Position numbers and translations under genes: made by a program. The notes beneath the pieces are model-generated. The model was not told the DNA's origin and did not search any database. It saw nothing but the letters and a program-made list of their open reading frames with translations. A DNA stretch of 64,000 nucleotides from Periplaneta americana (Eukaryota > Arthropoda > Insecta > Blattodea > Blattidae): NCBI RefSeq assembly GCF_040183065.1, contig NC_091132.1:162276602-162340601 (forward strand), given 5' to 3'. Of the stretch, positions 12,181 through 23,080 are shown piece by piece. Numbering within the stretch: the stretch's first letter is position 1; each line of letters starts with the position of its first letter.

Positions 12181-13180
12181 ATCGAGTTCATGCAAGGTTA
12201 GTATGAAACTTCTATCTTCCCCTCTTTCAAATGATGATAATATCATGTATTTATGTTCAATATTGGTGGAAATATAGCCTTCTGAAATAGTCCAATAATT
12301 TGTGTGTAATTCTACTTCTACTAAGAATTTCAGTGTTTCTCGCTGCAGCAAAGATAAACATTTTGGTAGAATTACACACATTCGAATAAAAATTTAGGAA
12401 TCACTCACTTCTGGTAGAATGGATATATGGATGTTGCAAAAATCCTGCAGGAACTGCATGTCAAGTCTACCTGGTCTGTGACAAATCTGAGCTGTATTGC
12501 CAGTTCCTCACAGGTTATTGCGGTCTGTTAAACTACATAAAAGTTCTTCAGCCTTGATGTTGTTCAAATCTGTACACAGTAGCCTATATGCTCTGGTTGT
12601 TCATGTGGGTGCTCGTTAGCTTTTCTCTTTATAGGTATTGTTTCTTTTCTAGCTGAATCTACAATATTCCCTTCATGCAAATGTGCCTCAGGTCCAATGT
12701 ATAGAGTAAAATAAGTACCACCTCAAAATTTTTATCAATTTTGCAGCGCGCATTGCATTCATTTCCTTGTATCATGTCAGTAAATTTTGTTGCTATATTG
12801 ATAATAGGTTACTTTTGACATAAATGTCTACGGTAATGATTGACCTTTTTGAGACAATTATTTGAGCCATGTTCCACTGCTAACCTGACTCTGTTAGGAG
12901 TCAAGAGTCAACTAATACTGTTAAAAATTTAAAATATTGTTGAGGAATTACAATTCACAGCTGGTGTTGAACTTTTGTTGTTAATATTTTAGAAGTACAC
13001 TGTAAATTTTCGTTTGGAATATTTTTGTAATGGACCAAAAACGTTGTAGTTATATATCTGGACATAGTTTTATATTTGTACATTTTTGTTATGTTCTTGC
13101 TATTATAACCCCATTTCCTGATGGGCTATTTAATGACTGATCCGATTGCTATGAATATCAATTACTTCTCCCGTATCTTA
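12181..13180. other. Intergenic DNA between units A and B
   Basis: No gene, repeat family or RNA gene recognised. Confidence 0.4.
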
Positions 13181-13189
13181 ATGTGCACT

Positions 13190-13390
13190 ATTTTCATTTG
13201 GACATTTTACATTTTAGAAGCTTGCTCTTTGGAATTTTTCCAGTTTGGACATTTTACACTTTGGACACATTTGTTTCTTGGGACATTTTAGCATTCCACA
13301 CTTTGTTTCGGCATTTTTGAGTTTGCACATTTTTGGTTTGGACATTTACATTTTGGACATGTTTTCTTCGGTCACTTATTTGGACATTAT
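13190..13390. repeat. Degenerate minisatellite of TTTGGACATTTTACA-like units
   Basis: About ten irregularly spaced copies of TTTGGACATTTT or one-base variants (TTGGGACATTTTAGC, TTTGCACATTTTTGG, TTTGGACATTTACA) occur in 200 bp. It lies just before the conserved 5' block of unit B and is not seen upstream of unit C. Confidence 0.65.
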
Positions 13391-13409
13391 GATTGGGGCT
13401 TTGTCGCTG

Positions 13410-13650
13410 CGCCACAATCCATGATCACGGCTCACTTGATCATACTGGAAGCTGATAATCCAATTGAATTTTGTCTCTTAATTGGGAAGTGGTTTAGTTT
13501 ATTTTAATATTTCTTAAAGATAAGTGTCTACATTCGTCAATATTGCCACTTGTTATCTGCGGTGTATTTATTACTCGCGTTTGACTTGATATTTCATTTT
13601 CGATTTTAAGGTTCGTCTGTAAGCCTGTTTTGCAGTGTAATGCAGCTGTT
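13410..13650 (+). promoter_or_regulatory. Conserved 5' block of unit B (putative promoter and first noncoding exon)
   Basis: This block aligns with 33180-33435 upstream of unit C, sharing ATCCATG.TCACGGCTCA, AAGTGTCTACATYCGTCAATA, TCTGCGGTGTATTTATTACT and TGACTTGATATTTCATTTTC. The coding start lies 1.5 kb further on behind a splice acceptor, so an upstream noncoding exon is expected; this is the best candidate. No clear TATA box or donor can be fixed. Confidence 0.45.
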
Positions 13651-15139
13651 TGTAAATTTACATAGAGATGAGCTTAAAATATATTTTCAACTATCTGTGA
13701 CAAATATCGGTGATTTTGTCACAACGATATTTTATATCTGTAAGTTAGCACAATATGCATGAATTACACCGATATTTTGTCACACCTATAAAAATTAAGA
13801 AGAGCAGTGTAATGTGAATACGATTTCTCTATACACGCCACACATCAGTGATTTATAAGGGAACATCCAACAAATAAATTATGTACATGTACCACTAATA
13901 AATAAATACTTACGTACCTGACCAGTAACATGTCTAAAGTTAACCTCATGTCCCAAGAGGTTATATTGTAGATATGGAATCACAACAACAGAAAAAAAAA
14001 CTCCATATTGGCAAGGAAGTAATATTAAGAGAGAAAAAAAAATTATGAAAATTATGTTTAATGATGCTGCGGAAGAAGTATCCAAAATTCCGTTATTGGA
14101 TAACACTGTTAGTCGTAAAATAAAAGGAATGTCTCACGACATTGAAATTAATGTGACCAGTTAATTAGTGGGGATACTGTATTTGCTCTGCAGTTGGATG
14201 CAAGCCATGACACAAGCAGTACATGCCAATTAATTAGGTTTATAGGTTCGAATATAATTGAGACATTACTGAATGGTTTTTCTTTTGCAAAGAACTCAAA
14301 ACCACTATAGTAGTCCTATCAACCATATATAGGGGAACTCTGTACAACCCACCAAGCACAGACTTCACATTAATTTAAATATGTAGTTTTAAAAAATAAA
14401 AATCTTTTCGGACATCCAGCATAGATACTTTCGGATTTTTTACGCATTCCTTTTTTTTTTTTTTTTTTCCAATGCTACTCAAGTTGCTGCTTCTTTCCTG
14501 GAATTTTCTATTACGTGTTAACATCGATCTATTAAAACTTTGGTTGTCCGACAGTACAAAGAAGTTGTTATCAGTGTTTTTTTTTCTCACAGAACTGGAT
14601 GGAACGGCGAAATATGTGTGAATAACTATTTGGCTAAAAGACGACAAAATTCCCGTGCAGTGTGCAATAATCATCTCCCTGTCCGCTGTAAAATATTCTA
14701 TAGCGAGTTCCACTTCATTTTTCTTCAGAAGTAAAACACTGGTTGTTATTATATTATTAATAGTAAAAACAAATATGTGTGTCGCGATATCGTGGGCGTT
14801 CAATAAATCGTGTCGTCAGTCAAACAAGTTTGGGAGGCACTGCCTGAAGTATTACAAATAGCTTAACTCAGTTATAATTTCCAGTTCATGCCTTTGTGTG
14901 TAGCAGAGAAACTCTGCGTGCTTAAATTGATTATTACTAATGGCTCTTCTGTCAAAACCCATTTAAACAGAAACTTCGTATATTCTATTTTATATTCAAC
15001 TATTCAGATATGTGTATATTTATGTAATCACCTGCATACAAAAAACCACACACAGTTAATTCATAATAGGAAGATAATAAATTTTCCCTCGGAGCCAACA
15101 TTCTGCAGTTGATTTTAACTAATTTCATTATCTGTTTCA
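13651..15139 (+). other. Upstream intron of unit B
   Basis: Its last 150 bp align with 33515-33660 of unit C (TATTTATGTAA.CAC.TGCATAC, TTTTCCCTC, CATTCTGCAGTTGATT). The rest is present only in B. No gene seen; a poly-T tract sits at 14452-14468. Confidence 0.5.
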
Positions 15140-15145
15140 GTTGCG

Positions 15146-15244
15146 ATGGATGTGATCAAGACGGAACCCAAAGTCGACCCGCTGGCTATACAGACGAATG
15201 ATTACACAGATGTGGAACAGGAAGGGAAGAAGCCTGTATCAGAG
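15146..15244 (+). CDS. Zinc-finger unit B, coding exon 1 (start exon)
   Basis: After TTTCAG|TTGCG comes the ATG at 15146. The exon encodes MDVIKTEPKVDPLAIQTNDY and then TDVEQEGKKPVSE, and ends at GAG|GTAACG, phase 0, 33 codons. The start is chosen because unit C has the same ATG, length and phase at 33664 (27 of 33 residues match). The peptide is acidic, with an IKTEP-like motif that resembles a SUMO-acceptor consensus, recurring as VKSE and MKTE in the next exons. Joined to the other four exons it gives a 443-aa protein with no frame break. Confidence 0.88.
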
Positions 15245-15971
15245 GTAACGTGAAAGTCATTTCTACTTCATATAATTATGCGAGGTAGGGGTATAATAAG
15301 TTTTTTAATCAGGAAGAGCTAAGGCCTGTTGGCCAGATTCTAATTCTGTCTGAATACAATAGGCTTACCGTAGTGATTACATTAATATGTAGGTCATGAA
15401 ACGATATGAAAGTAAATAATGAAAGTTAGATAAGTAATGTTCGTGAGACAATAATAAACATTGATAAAAATAGTAATAGTAATAATCTTAGTAATAATAG
15501 CAATAATAATCAGATAATTTAAATATTTATCCTGTAATAACCATTAAACATTGAGAAACTTGAAACAACTATTATTCTTAACGAGCATTGTTTGAAAAAT
15601 ATTTCTTAGTCTATTCTTGAAGTAGTCTGATGTCTGACAGTCCCTCACATTACTCGGTAGGGAATTCCAAAGTCGAGGAACAGCCACAGTGAAAGAAGAT
15701 GAGTATGAGGATGTTCGGTGGGAGGTAATGGATGATATTGATGCGTGTTGTGATCGTGTATCTAGATTTTTGTGGGTGGATATTTTTTGAAAACGAGATG
15801 CGTGATAGAGAGGAGTGGAGAAATGCATTATATGAAAGAGGAGGGAAAGACAGTGGATTTTCCTACGATCTTCTAGAAGGAAACAGAACATAAATCGTTG
15901 TATATTATGCTACAAGCAGGAGTGGAACACTGGTATAAATTATGATTTTATGTTTTCAGTTTGTTATCCAG
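15245..15971 (+). other. Intron 1 of unit B
   Basis: The donor is GTAACG (weak) and the acceptor TTATCCAG. It contains a LINE 3' fragment in antisense (15544-15905). The rest is unremarkable. Confidence 0.7.
15544..15905 (-). mobile_element. LINE 3' fragment (RT C-terminal tail)
   Basis: On the minus strand the frame reads LEDRRKIHCLSLLFHIMHFS, then SSYSSSFTVAVPRLWNSLPS and NVRDCQTSDYFKNRLRNIF before a stop. A VPRLWNSLP-x-NVR-x-FK-x-LR block is the usual end of the ORF2 product in Jockey/CR1-group LINEs. Strongly 5' truncated; no TSD identified. Confidence 0.75.
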
Positions 15972-16097
15972 GAACTGAATTTGTTGAATGTGCCCTCGAC
16001 TGAGATAAGCAACGACTACAGCAGTTCTGTCTTAGAGGTGAAATTTGAAGAAACCCCAGTTCCATTTAATTTTCCCGTGGTGAAGTCTGAAGGTCAG
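15972..16097 (+). CDS. Zinc-finger unit B, coding exon 2
   Basis: The 126-nt phase-0 exon (CCAG|GAA ... CAG|GTAAGT) encodes ELNLLNVPSTEISNDYSSSV then LEVKFEETPVPFNFPVVKSE and GQ. The counterpart in unit C (44692-44826) is 45 codons and keeps IKTEC where B has IS, so B lost three codons. It holds a VKSE motif resembling a sumoylation site. No fold recognised. Confidence 0.85.
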
Positions 16098-17112
16098 GTA
16101 AGTGTAACACACAGTGTGCCCTAGCTCTTCTCCTTCCTCTGGGTTTTAACTTGTATTGTGTTCGTCAGAGACTCCGTCTTCATAAACGTAACCACAGTAT
16201 TGTTTGAATCATGAGAGAGCTACTATCTTTTTCAGTGTGCTATTAATAAGATTGATCATATCTTTGTATCTTTCTTCATAAAACATCTCCTCATCGAGTT
16301 CCATTTGCCATATGTTTTAGTCTTCCTTTCTTGAAGTTCGTTTGGAATAATTTTTTGTCAATGATATGTTCATTACAACAGTATTTTTCTATTTACACTT
16401 TCTTACAGCACTTTACTATTTTAATCACTTAATATAGCTGCTTTTTTTCGGCCTTCTAGAGTTATATATGAATTTTAAACTTTAGTTCACTGCGTATAAT
16501 CATAATTTATATCAGCACACGCAGGTGAGCAATAAAGTATCATGTTCGAAAATGCATTTGCCCTCATGGTGTACAATATAAATCTGCTTCTTTTACATTT
16601 ATTACACATTTTACGTATAGAATACTACAATATGTAAATTCAATCATCGGCTGGAACAATGTTGTAAGTTACATTTGGTAAAATTTACAGGAGCTGCACA
16701 AATGTGTATACCTACAACGTTGTTCTTATAGGGTAGCAAACTTTTGAGTGCACAAATTTCACGTACTGCATTGCTGGACAGTTGCAAGCCAAAGAGTATA
16801 GCAAGGTAACATGACTTACAATATTATTACACGGAAACACGCCGAATGAAAATGTTGTAACTTACAACGTTGTTCCAGCCGACACTTCAATTATTTCCAG
16901 AGTAATACGTATCCTATTATTAGTCATTTCCTTTTCGCCTTAAGGTCTGAGTTCTATTCTGCCTTAAATTTTCTTCTCTAAATTGTCGCCTAAGTTGTGG
17001 AAGTTAGCCTATAACTGCGATGTAAAACCAGACTGTTAGGTATTACACATAAAGTGAACTTTAATATACCGTAGCTAAAGAAATGTATTCACGATGTGTT
17101 TATGTTCTCTAG
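16098..17112 (+). other. Intron 2 of unit B
   Basis: The donor is GTAAGTG and the acceptor TTCTCTAG. It contains a 241-bp MITE at 16645-16885. Nothing else recognised. Confidence 0.7.
16645..16885. mobile_element. 241-bp MITE with about 25-bp TIRs
   Basis: The left end CGGCTGGAACAATGTTGTAA and the right end, reverse-complemented, CGGCTGGAACAACGTTGTAA continue to match into GTTACA. TTCAAT flanks both sides (16639-16644 and 16886-16891). No coding capacity. The superfamily is not clear. Confidence 0.7.
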
Positions 17113-17253
17113 GAAGGCAGTTTATCGCAACTGGAAGTGACTGACATGAAGACAGAATGCTGGTACAACAATTATGATATAAAAACAGATATAAAAGTTG
17201 AAAACACCACTCCAGTGAATATTAGCTTTCCTATGGTGAAATCGGAAATTGAT
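17113..17253 (+). CDS. Zinc-finger unit B, coding exon 3
   Basis: The 141-nt phase-0 exon (TCTAG|GAA ... GAT|GTAAGT) encodes 47 residues including SQLEVTDMKTECWYNNYDIK and FPMVKSEID. Its end resembles the end of exon 2 (NFPVVKSEGQ versus SFPMVKSEID), which suggests the two arose by exon duplication. No matching exon is found in unit C between 44826 and 47600. Confidence 0.8.
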
Positions 17254-18429
17254 GTAAGTGATTCACTATCAATATACATATATACCAACACTGCATTTTA
17301 TATATATCAGAACCATTAATATTCTCGAATAGTGTTAATTGTTTCCCTTTTTTTTGAGAATGCCAGTCTCACAGTCGTGACATGTTCGGTTTCAAATAAT
17401 TGTGAAATATATCAAATTCAATATTCCTGTTTCAAATTACAGACGTGGACAAATTATTAGCAAAATTGAAGATTTTTATTATATATTTTTACAAAATATG
17501 ATTCTTCAATTTAGACTACACTTGACATTTTTGCGTATTTCCAAATTATTAGCAAAAGTGAAGATTTGTACTGTATATTTTTAGAAAATTTAACTCTTCA
17601 ATTTGGACTACATTTGATATTTTTGCATATTTACAAATTATTAGCAAAACTGAAGGTTTTTATTATATATTTTTACAAAATTCGATTCTTCAATTTGGAA
17701 TACAGTTGACATTTTCGATATTTTTTTTCAAAATATTAGCAAAACTGAAGATTTTTATTTTTATAGTTTTACAAAATTTGACTCTTCAATTTAGACTGTA
17801 GTTGACATTTTTGCTAATTTACAAATTATTAACAAAATTGAAGATTTTTATTATATATTTTTACAAAATTTAACTCTTCAATTTAAACTACAGTTGACAT
17901 TTTTGCATATTTCTGTCTACTGCAATGATAGAAATATGCAAAATTGTCAATTGTAGTCTAAATTGAAAAGTCAAATTTTGTAAACAGAATTATCATAAAA
18001 ATCGTCAATTTTGTTAATAATTTGTCCACGTCTGTATACCTCTTTAGTTAATATATTTGATTGTGTTATAGTATCTCCAAATTATTTTTAAAATAACTCT
18101 GTGTAAATAAGTTATTATTATCTGAAAACTGTGTGTTACGGTTGTGACCAAATTCGGACACATAGACATTTACATTCATCTTTCCAGGAAGAATCAACTG
18201 ATGGTACGCAAACAATTATTGTAGTAGGCCTACAGTACGTTGAATATTTTGGTAATTTGCATGTTTGGAAGCAAACCTTTATTTTCTGCTTCTTATCAGA
18301 AAAGAACAATCAAATTGTGTTTACGTATTTTTGAGGACCTGTGTAGATCTTGTGCACATATATGTAAGGTTGAAAATGTATTCCAAATAATCATCTAAAT
18401 TTCTCTTCATTATTTACTTACTTTTCCAG
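17254..18429 (+). other. Intron 3 of unit B
   Basis: The donor is GTAAGTG and the acceptor TTTTCCAG. It contains a 595-bp foldback MITE (17440-18034). The last 300 bp align with 1950-2249 of unit A. Confidence 0.75.
17440..18034. mobile_element. 595-bp TA-flanked MITE of five tandem about 93-bp units plus one inverted unit
   Basis: The TIR is CAGACGTGGACAAATTATTA on both ends, and TA flanks both (17438-17439, 18035-18036), as in Tc1/mariner elements. Inside, units starting at about 17449, 17541, 17633, 17728 and 17821 each carry ATTAGCAAAAYTGAAGATTT, ACTCTTCAATTTAGAC and TTGACATTTTTGC. The last unit (about 17930-18031) is inverted and supplies the right TIR. So the terminal half-element has been amplified in tandem. 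Confidence 0.8.
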
Positions 18430-18512
18430 GAAGATTTGTTCGATGTGGACAGAGTTCAGCAGGAACTCAAAGCCGAAATATCTTCAGGGGAGGATGAAGT
18501 GTTCCCTGAGAG
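18430..18512 (+). CDS. Zinc-finger unit B, coding exon 4 (acidic linker)
   Basis: The 83-nt exon, phase 0 in and phase 2 out, differs from its unit A homologue by only a few bases: SSGEDEVFPE replaces SSEEEEVFPE. It splices at AG|GTGAGT to G|TTTGTG at 23600, giving Arg at the junction. Confidence 0.87.
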
Positions 18513-19128
18513 GTGAGTGTACTGTGCAGGTTATGCTTCTTCTAGTCTTGTATAGCTTCATTTGATGACGAAGGACTTAAATTTTATAATGCATAAGTTA
18601 ATACTTTATCTGCTGCTTTATTATTCCTCTGTTCTCCGGGAACCACGATATTCGTAAAGTGTACGATCACATGGCATTGCTTTTGATTGGTAACATGTCT
18701 ACTGCAGCTGCAATTCCTATGTGTCGAGCTAGTTGGCTCCTTTTGCGCTGTGTAATTCGAGTGCAGTGAAAGTTGCGACAAGCTTTTTGGGCGTGGCACA
18801 TATATTTGTGTGCAATCATAGGTTGGCTGCAACTCTTCATCTCCCTGTTCATACTTCGCTGCATTTTAGCATTGTGTCCCCTATCATATTACCACAATCT
18901 ACTATATACAGTCGCGAAGCTTGAGGTGATTTTTTGCAAATCTCGTGATAAAGTGCTCCAAGCGGTTAGCAACTAGAAACAATACACTGTCCATGGTCGA
19001 CTTTGGACTGTGTCGTATTTCTATCGAGTGCTAGCTCATTGCATATTTCACATTGATGCTTGTGAAATGTTCGTTATTGGTTGTAATGAAAATGTTAATG
19101 GCTAAAATATAATAATTGGAATAATAAT

Positions 19129-19281
19129 ATGGGACAAGGAGGAGATGTTTGTAGTGCTATAAATTGTAGCAACAGTAAGAGAAAGAGGCCAGAGTTATCC
19201 TTTTTCCGATTTCCGAAAGATTCAGAAAGGTTCCTGGGTTTCCACAAGAATGCTGTGCACAAACAAAACTCTCAATTTTGA
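19129..19281 (+). CDS. THAP-domain fragment (50 aa) inside the TIR element
   Basis: From the ATG at 19129, GGDVCSAINCSNSKRKR is followed by PELSFFRFPKDSERFLGF, then a stop at 19279. C-x4-C, a basic stretch and the F-x-FP pattern are hallmarks of THAP DNA-binding domains, which use C2CH zinc coordination. The second CxxH half is missing before the stop, so it would need splicing to a further exon, or it is truncated. It probably once bound the element's own ends. Confidence 0.6.
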   Translation: MGQGGDVCSAINCSNSKRKRPELSFFRFPKDSERFLGFHKNAVHKQNSQF

Positions 19282-19384
19282 AGTTCTTTGTGACTGTTAG
19301 AATACATTATATCCTTAAATTTCACAATGAACTTTTTCAGTCTAACCGAAAGGACATTAGATACCGATTAAAGTTCTGTCACTT

Positions 19385-20010
19385 CTGTCCAGAGAAATAA
19401 AGGTTAGGTCTACTTTTTTTCAGAGGATATATTTTTAATTGTAGCTATTAATTTTGTTATTATTTTTATGTGTTATTTTACTAAAGACGTAGAAAAATTA
19501 AGTTTGTTTTAATGAAATTTATTGATCACGTTTTATTTTCAATTCTGGTGGGATTATTATTGGTTAGGCCTACTTTTTTTTTTTCAAAGGACATGTTTTT
19601 AATTATAGCTGTTAATTTTGTTGTTATTTTTATTTGTTGCTTTAGTAGAGACGTGGGCTGCTAAAATTCCAGAGAAATAAAGGTTAGGTCTACTTTTTTT
19701 TTCAGAGGATATATTTTTAATTGTAGTTATTAATTTTGTTATTATTTTTATGTGTTATTTTACTAAAGACGTAGAAAAATTAAGTTTGTTTTAATGAAAT
19801 TTATTGATCACGTTTTATTTTTAATTCTGGTGGGATTATTATTGCTTAGGCCTACATTTTTTTTTTCAAAGGACGTTTTTAATTATAGCTGTTAATTTTG
19901 TTGTTATTTTTATTTGTTGCTTTACTAGAGACGTAGAAAAAGTCTGTTACAATAAAATTTATTGATCACGTTTTATTTCTAATTCTGGTGTGATTATTAT
20001 TGCTTAACCT
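19385..20010. repeat. Tandem repeats inside the THAP element (two about 280-bp periods, each of two half-units)
   Basis: CCAGAGAAATAAAGGTTAGG begins at about 19390 and again at about 19670. Within each period a related half-unit starts with TTAGGCCTAC, and TTTATTGATCACGTTTTATT recurs three times. The repeats are the deleted element's filler and do not code. Confidence 0.75.
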
Positions 20011-20640
20011 CATCCCACTTTGTTAACTACGTAAGCCTACACTACAAGTACCGGTACACGTAAGTTACTCCAGTAATTCATATTTCCATTATTATTGTTG
20101 TAAAGGGAAATGCAAATGAATATATATTGGTTTCATAGTTAATTATCGCTATAATCTTGAATGAATGAAGCTATTATAGTAAATTTCAGTGCGTTTTGCA
20201 CAAACAAAAATTATATTAACTTATTTCTTGCAGGTATCTTCGAGTTTATGGTGGAATTTAATATACTTCATTAAAATAATAAATTAACTTTGTGCATTTA
20301 ATATTTCAATATGGAAAGAAGGTGTTAATTTTTCCCAAAAGAACAAGACAACGAAAGTGTAACATATTTTGTCGTCTGTTAGGAGAGAGAGCTGCGATGA
20401 TGAGGCGATAGTAGCGATCCTAGTGGTGGGCAACTACCCATGTTTGCATTTTTACTACATATTGAGCTTCGCGACTGTATATAGTAGACTGTGATATTAC
20501 CATGTTATGAATGCAAGCATATTCGTCTTACATAGCTATTTGTTATTGATACCGTCCCATGATCATTGAAGCATAAACTTGGATGCGCTGTAGAGGAAAA
20601 TGCGTCTACTCCATAAGATTTCCAGGTGCTGCTGCACACA

Positions 20641-21250
20641 TAACCTGCGCGAGATGACTAGGCTATGCTTTCAGCTTTGGTGGAACGGCGTCTAAAAATA
20701 GAACCATGATTTTAACTATAAAGAAAACTAGGGGTCTGTCAAAAACTGAAGAAAACTCGAGAACAGTGCGAAATTCCAATCGCCTTGAGGATTATTATGG
20801 AGATACAAACAGATCTGTGTGAAGTGTTTCATGTTGTTATCAGGAGGTACTCTTACTGCCCTTTATTCTATTGAGTCCGAAGAGTATGAAATGCTTTTTA
20901 TTTGTTATTATGTCAGTCACCTTTAATTTGTATACTTCAGAAGAACTCTTTTGGTTTAGGTAGGCATATTAGTTATCTTTCTGTCCCGAGTAATAGTGAA
21001 AATTTACATTATCATAATGAGACCTATTTAGTTTAATAATTACCAATAGCGCTATATTTACAACTAATTTGCATATTTGTTTTTGAAACATTGCTAGGGA
21101 AAGTCTAAAATTTAATTGTGTCGACATCACACACACACACACATACACACAGATATATACATACAATCAACCCAGAGGACATCGACGGTTAGGAAGGCCC
21201 TTTAGAAGACTGTTAGATGGGGCTGAAACAGGTCTACACATGCCTAATTC
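20641..21250 (+). other. Intronic DNA without recognised elements
   Basis: It includes a short (CA)n run at 21128-21150. No gene seen. Confidence 0.4.
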
Positions 21251-21260
21251 GTGACGGTCA

Positions 21261-21530
21261 GTCCACACCTGTGGTGTAACGGTCAGCGCGTCTGGCTGCG
21301 AAACCAGGTGGCCCGAGTTCGAATCCCGGTCGGGGCAAGTTACCTGGTTGAGGTTTTTTCCGGGGTTTTCCCTCAACCCAATAGGAGCAAATGCTGGGTA
21401 ACTTTCGGTGCTGGACCCCGGACTCATTTCACCGGCATTATCACCTTCATATTATTCAGACGCTAAATAACCTCGATGTTGATACAGCGTCGTAAAATAA
21501 CCCAATAAAAAAAAATAAAATAAAATAAAA
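21261..21530 (+). mobile_element. tRNA-headed SINE, full length, with 10-bp TSD
   Basis: The head carries a TGGTGTAACGGTCAGCG A-box and a GAGTTCGAATCCCGG B-box, the body contains GGTTTTTTCCGGGGTTTTCC, and the 3' end ...CAGCGTCGTAAAATAACCC is followed by an AAAAT-rich tail. GTGACGGTCA flanks both ends exactly (21251-21260, 21531-21540), so the insertion is recent. The same body family occurs inverted at 31408-31666. Confidence 0.92.
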
Positions 21531-21859
21531 GTGACGGTCATGATGATGATGATGATGACGACGACATATACATACACGTTCTTCGTTGTATATTTAGTAA
21601 CTGACAAAAATTCATAACATCACACCTTAAAATGTAAATGAACAATACGATATATTGTTTTCATATTTATGTGTACCATATAAAAATATCAGTCAACAGG
21701 ATTTTAGGCCAATATTTAAAAAATGCACTGTTGTTCACAAGTAGTTTGTTCTGTACCTATAGAATGCGGGCTCTGTCTCCTATATTGGCGCGCTCAGCTA
21801 TCTTGTGATGTCAGAATCGCTCTCCTTTCCCCGTCAATCCCTCGCCAACAAACTCGATA

Positions 21860-22200
21860 CTAATGCAACCTATGAGAAGTTTAGAAGCCTTGTATGTGTC
21901 GTGCTAGTTGACTGCTTTTTGTGCTGTTTAATTCGAATGTGTGAAAGTTGCGACGAGTTTTTATGGGCCTGGTACATATATCTTTGGCACCATAGTTCAG
22001 CTGCAACTCTTCATCTCTCTGTTCAAACTTCGCTGCATTTTAGCGTTGTGTTCCCTATCAGGTTATCATATTATGAATGCAAGCATCTTCATGTTAAATG
22101 GCTATTTGTTATTGATACCGTTCCATCATCTTTGAAGCATGATCTTGTATGCCCTGTGGAGTAAAATGCGTCTACTCCATATGTCCAGGTGCTGCTGCCC
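21860..22200 (+). repeat. Intronic duplicated block B2
   Basis: Third copy of the block at 2470-2830 and 18650-20640, uninterrupted here (GTGTCGTGCTAGTTGACTGC, GTTGCGACGAGTTTTTATGG, TATCATATTATGAATGCAAG). Shows a local duplication inside this intron. Confidence 0.75.
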
Positions 22201-22439
22201 ACATAATGTTTGATATTCTTAGGAAGATGTAGTTTTACATCCCTTTATTTTATTGAGTCCGAAGGATATGAGGTTATCTGTGTTTATGACGAAATTTTCT
22301 TCTCGTAATATAACAAATGAATTCAATATATAGGTCACTGCTTAAAATAACAAGGCACAAGGTCTTCGGAATTACGATTGTACTATAACTCCGAAGGCCA
22401 TGATGACTTAATGGAGAATTAAATTAATTACACTTCAGA

Positions 22440-23080
22440 AAAAACATAATAATACAACACAAACACAAGAAAACAAAAAATTCATAACACTACCATACGA
22501 AAACAAAAAACACACAAAATTGCAATCTCATTCAAGAAATAAAATTATACCATCGCATGCAGAACAAATAATTCCTCTAAAATACATCTCAACACACAAA
22601 CAAAGAAACACAACCACACAGGTGTACACAATCTCAAATGCAACAGCTGCAAGACCTTGTACACAAGACAGACAGGCAGATCATATCAAACACGTTACAA
22701 AGAACACATCACAGCCATAAAAAAAACTACAAAATCACTTCCACATATGCAGAACACATCACAAATGCTAACCACACGCACAGAGACATAAACACAGACA
22801 TGGAAATTCTACACATTCAACCAAAAAGGCAGAAACTATACACAATAGAACAATACGAAATATATAGACACACAAAAACACATCCTAATGAACTTCTCAA
22901 CACACCCTAATAAACTTCTTAACTAACACACACTCTTAGACTCCACATTACACTACACTACACAAAAACACCCTCACAGGGAACACGAACAAAAGGCGCC
23001 AAAACGAGCACCAACCAGTTCTGAAGATGACCAATAACAGGCTTGAACAAGTTAACCAGGTACTGTAATATTTAACACGC
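22440..23080 (+). mobile_element. Penelope-like retroelement remnant (GIY-YIG region), copy B
   Basis: Frames read LKCNSCKTLY and QTGRSYQTRYKEHITAI, then TYAEHITNANHTHRDINTDM and EILHIQPK...TIEQYEIYRH. CxxC, QTGRSxxTRYKEH and the downstream EILH...EQYEIY are the features of the GIY-YIG nuclease of Penelope-like elements, clearer here than in copy A. The segment ends with GTTCTGAAGATGACC...AACCAGGTACTGTAATATTT. Frameshifts make it a relic. Confidence 0.7.

Larger units (their letters stand above)
18893..20493 (+). mobile_element. THAP-domain-coding TIR transposon, internally deleted (P-like), 1601 bp
   Basis: The left end CACAATCTACTATATACAGT and right end, reverse-complemented, CACAGTCTACTATATACAGT match on into CGCGAAGCT. 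ATATTAC flanks both sides (18886-18892, 20494-20500; 8 bp if one C is shared), and the aligned sequence in copy A has no insertion. Inside, 19129-19281 encodes a THAP-like zinc domain. CA...TG ends, an approximately 8-bp TSD and THAP coding all fit the P superfamily. No RNase-H catalytic region is present, so it is non-autonomous. Confidence 0.75.
18650..20640 (+). repeat. Intronic duplicated block B1 (interrupted)
   Basis: The flanks of the THAP element (18650-18892 and 20494-20640) together match 2470-2830 in unit A and 21860-22200 further on in this intron (shared GTTGCGACGAG, CATTTTAGCRTTGTG, ATTATGAATGCAAGCAT). Confidence 0.75.

Noticed and set aside
13879-14803. Several minus-strand frames of 75 to 142 codons upstream of unit B
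   Set aside because: They include low-complexity runs from poly-T tracts and show no domain; not conserved upstream of unit C.
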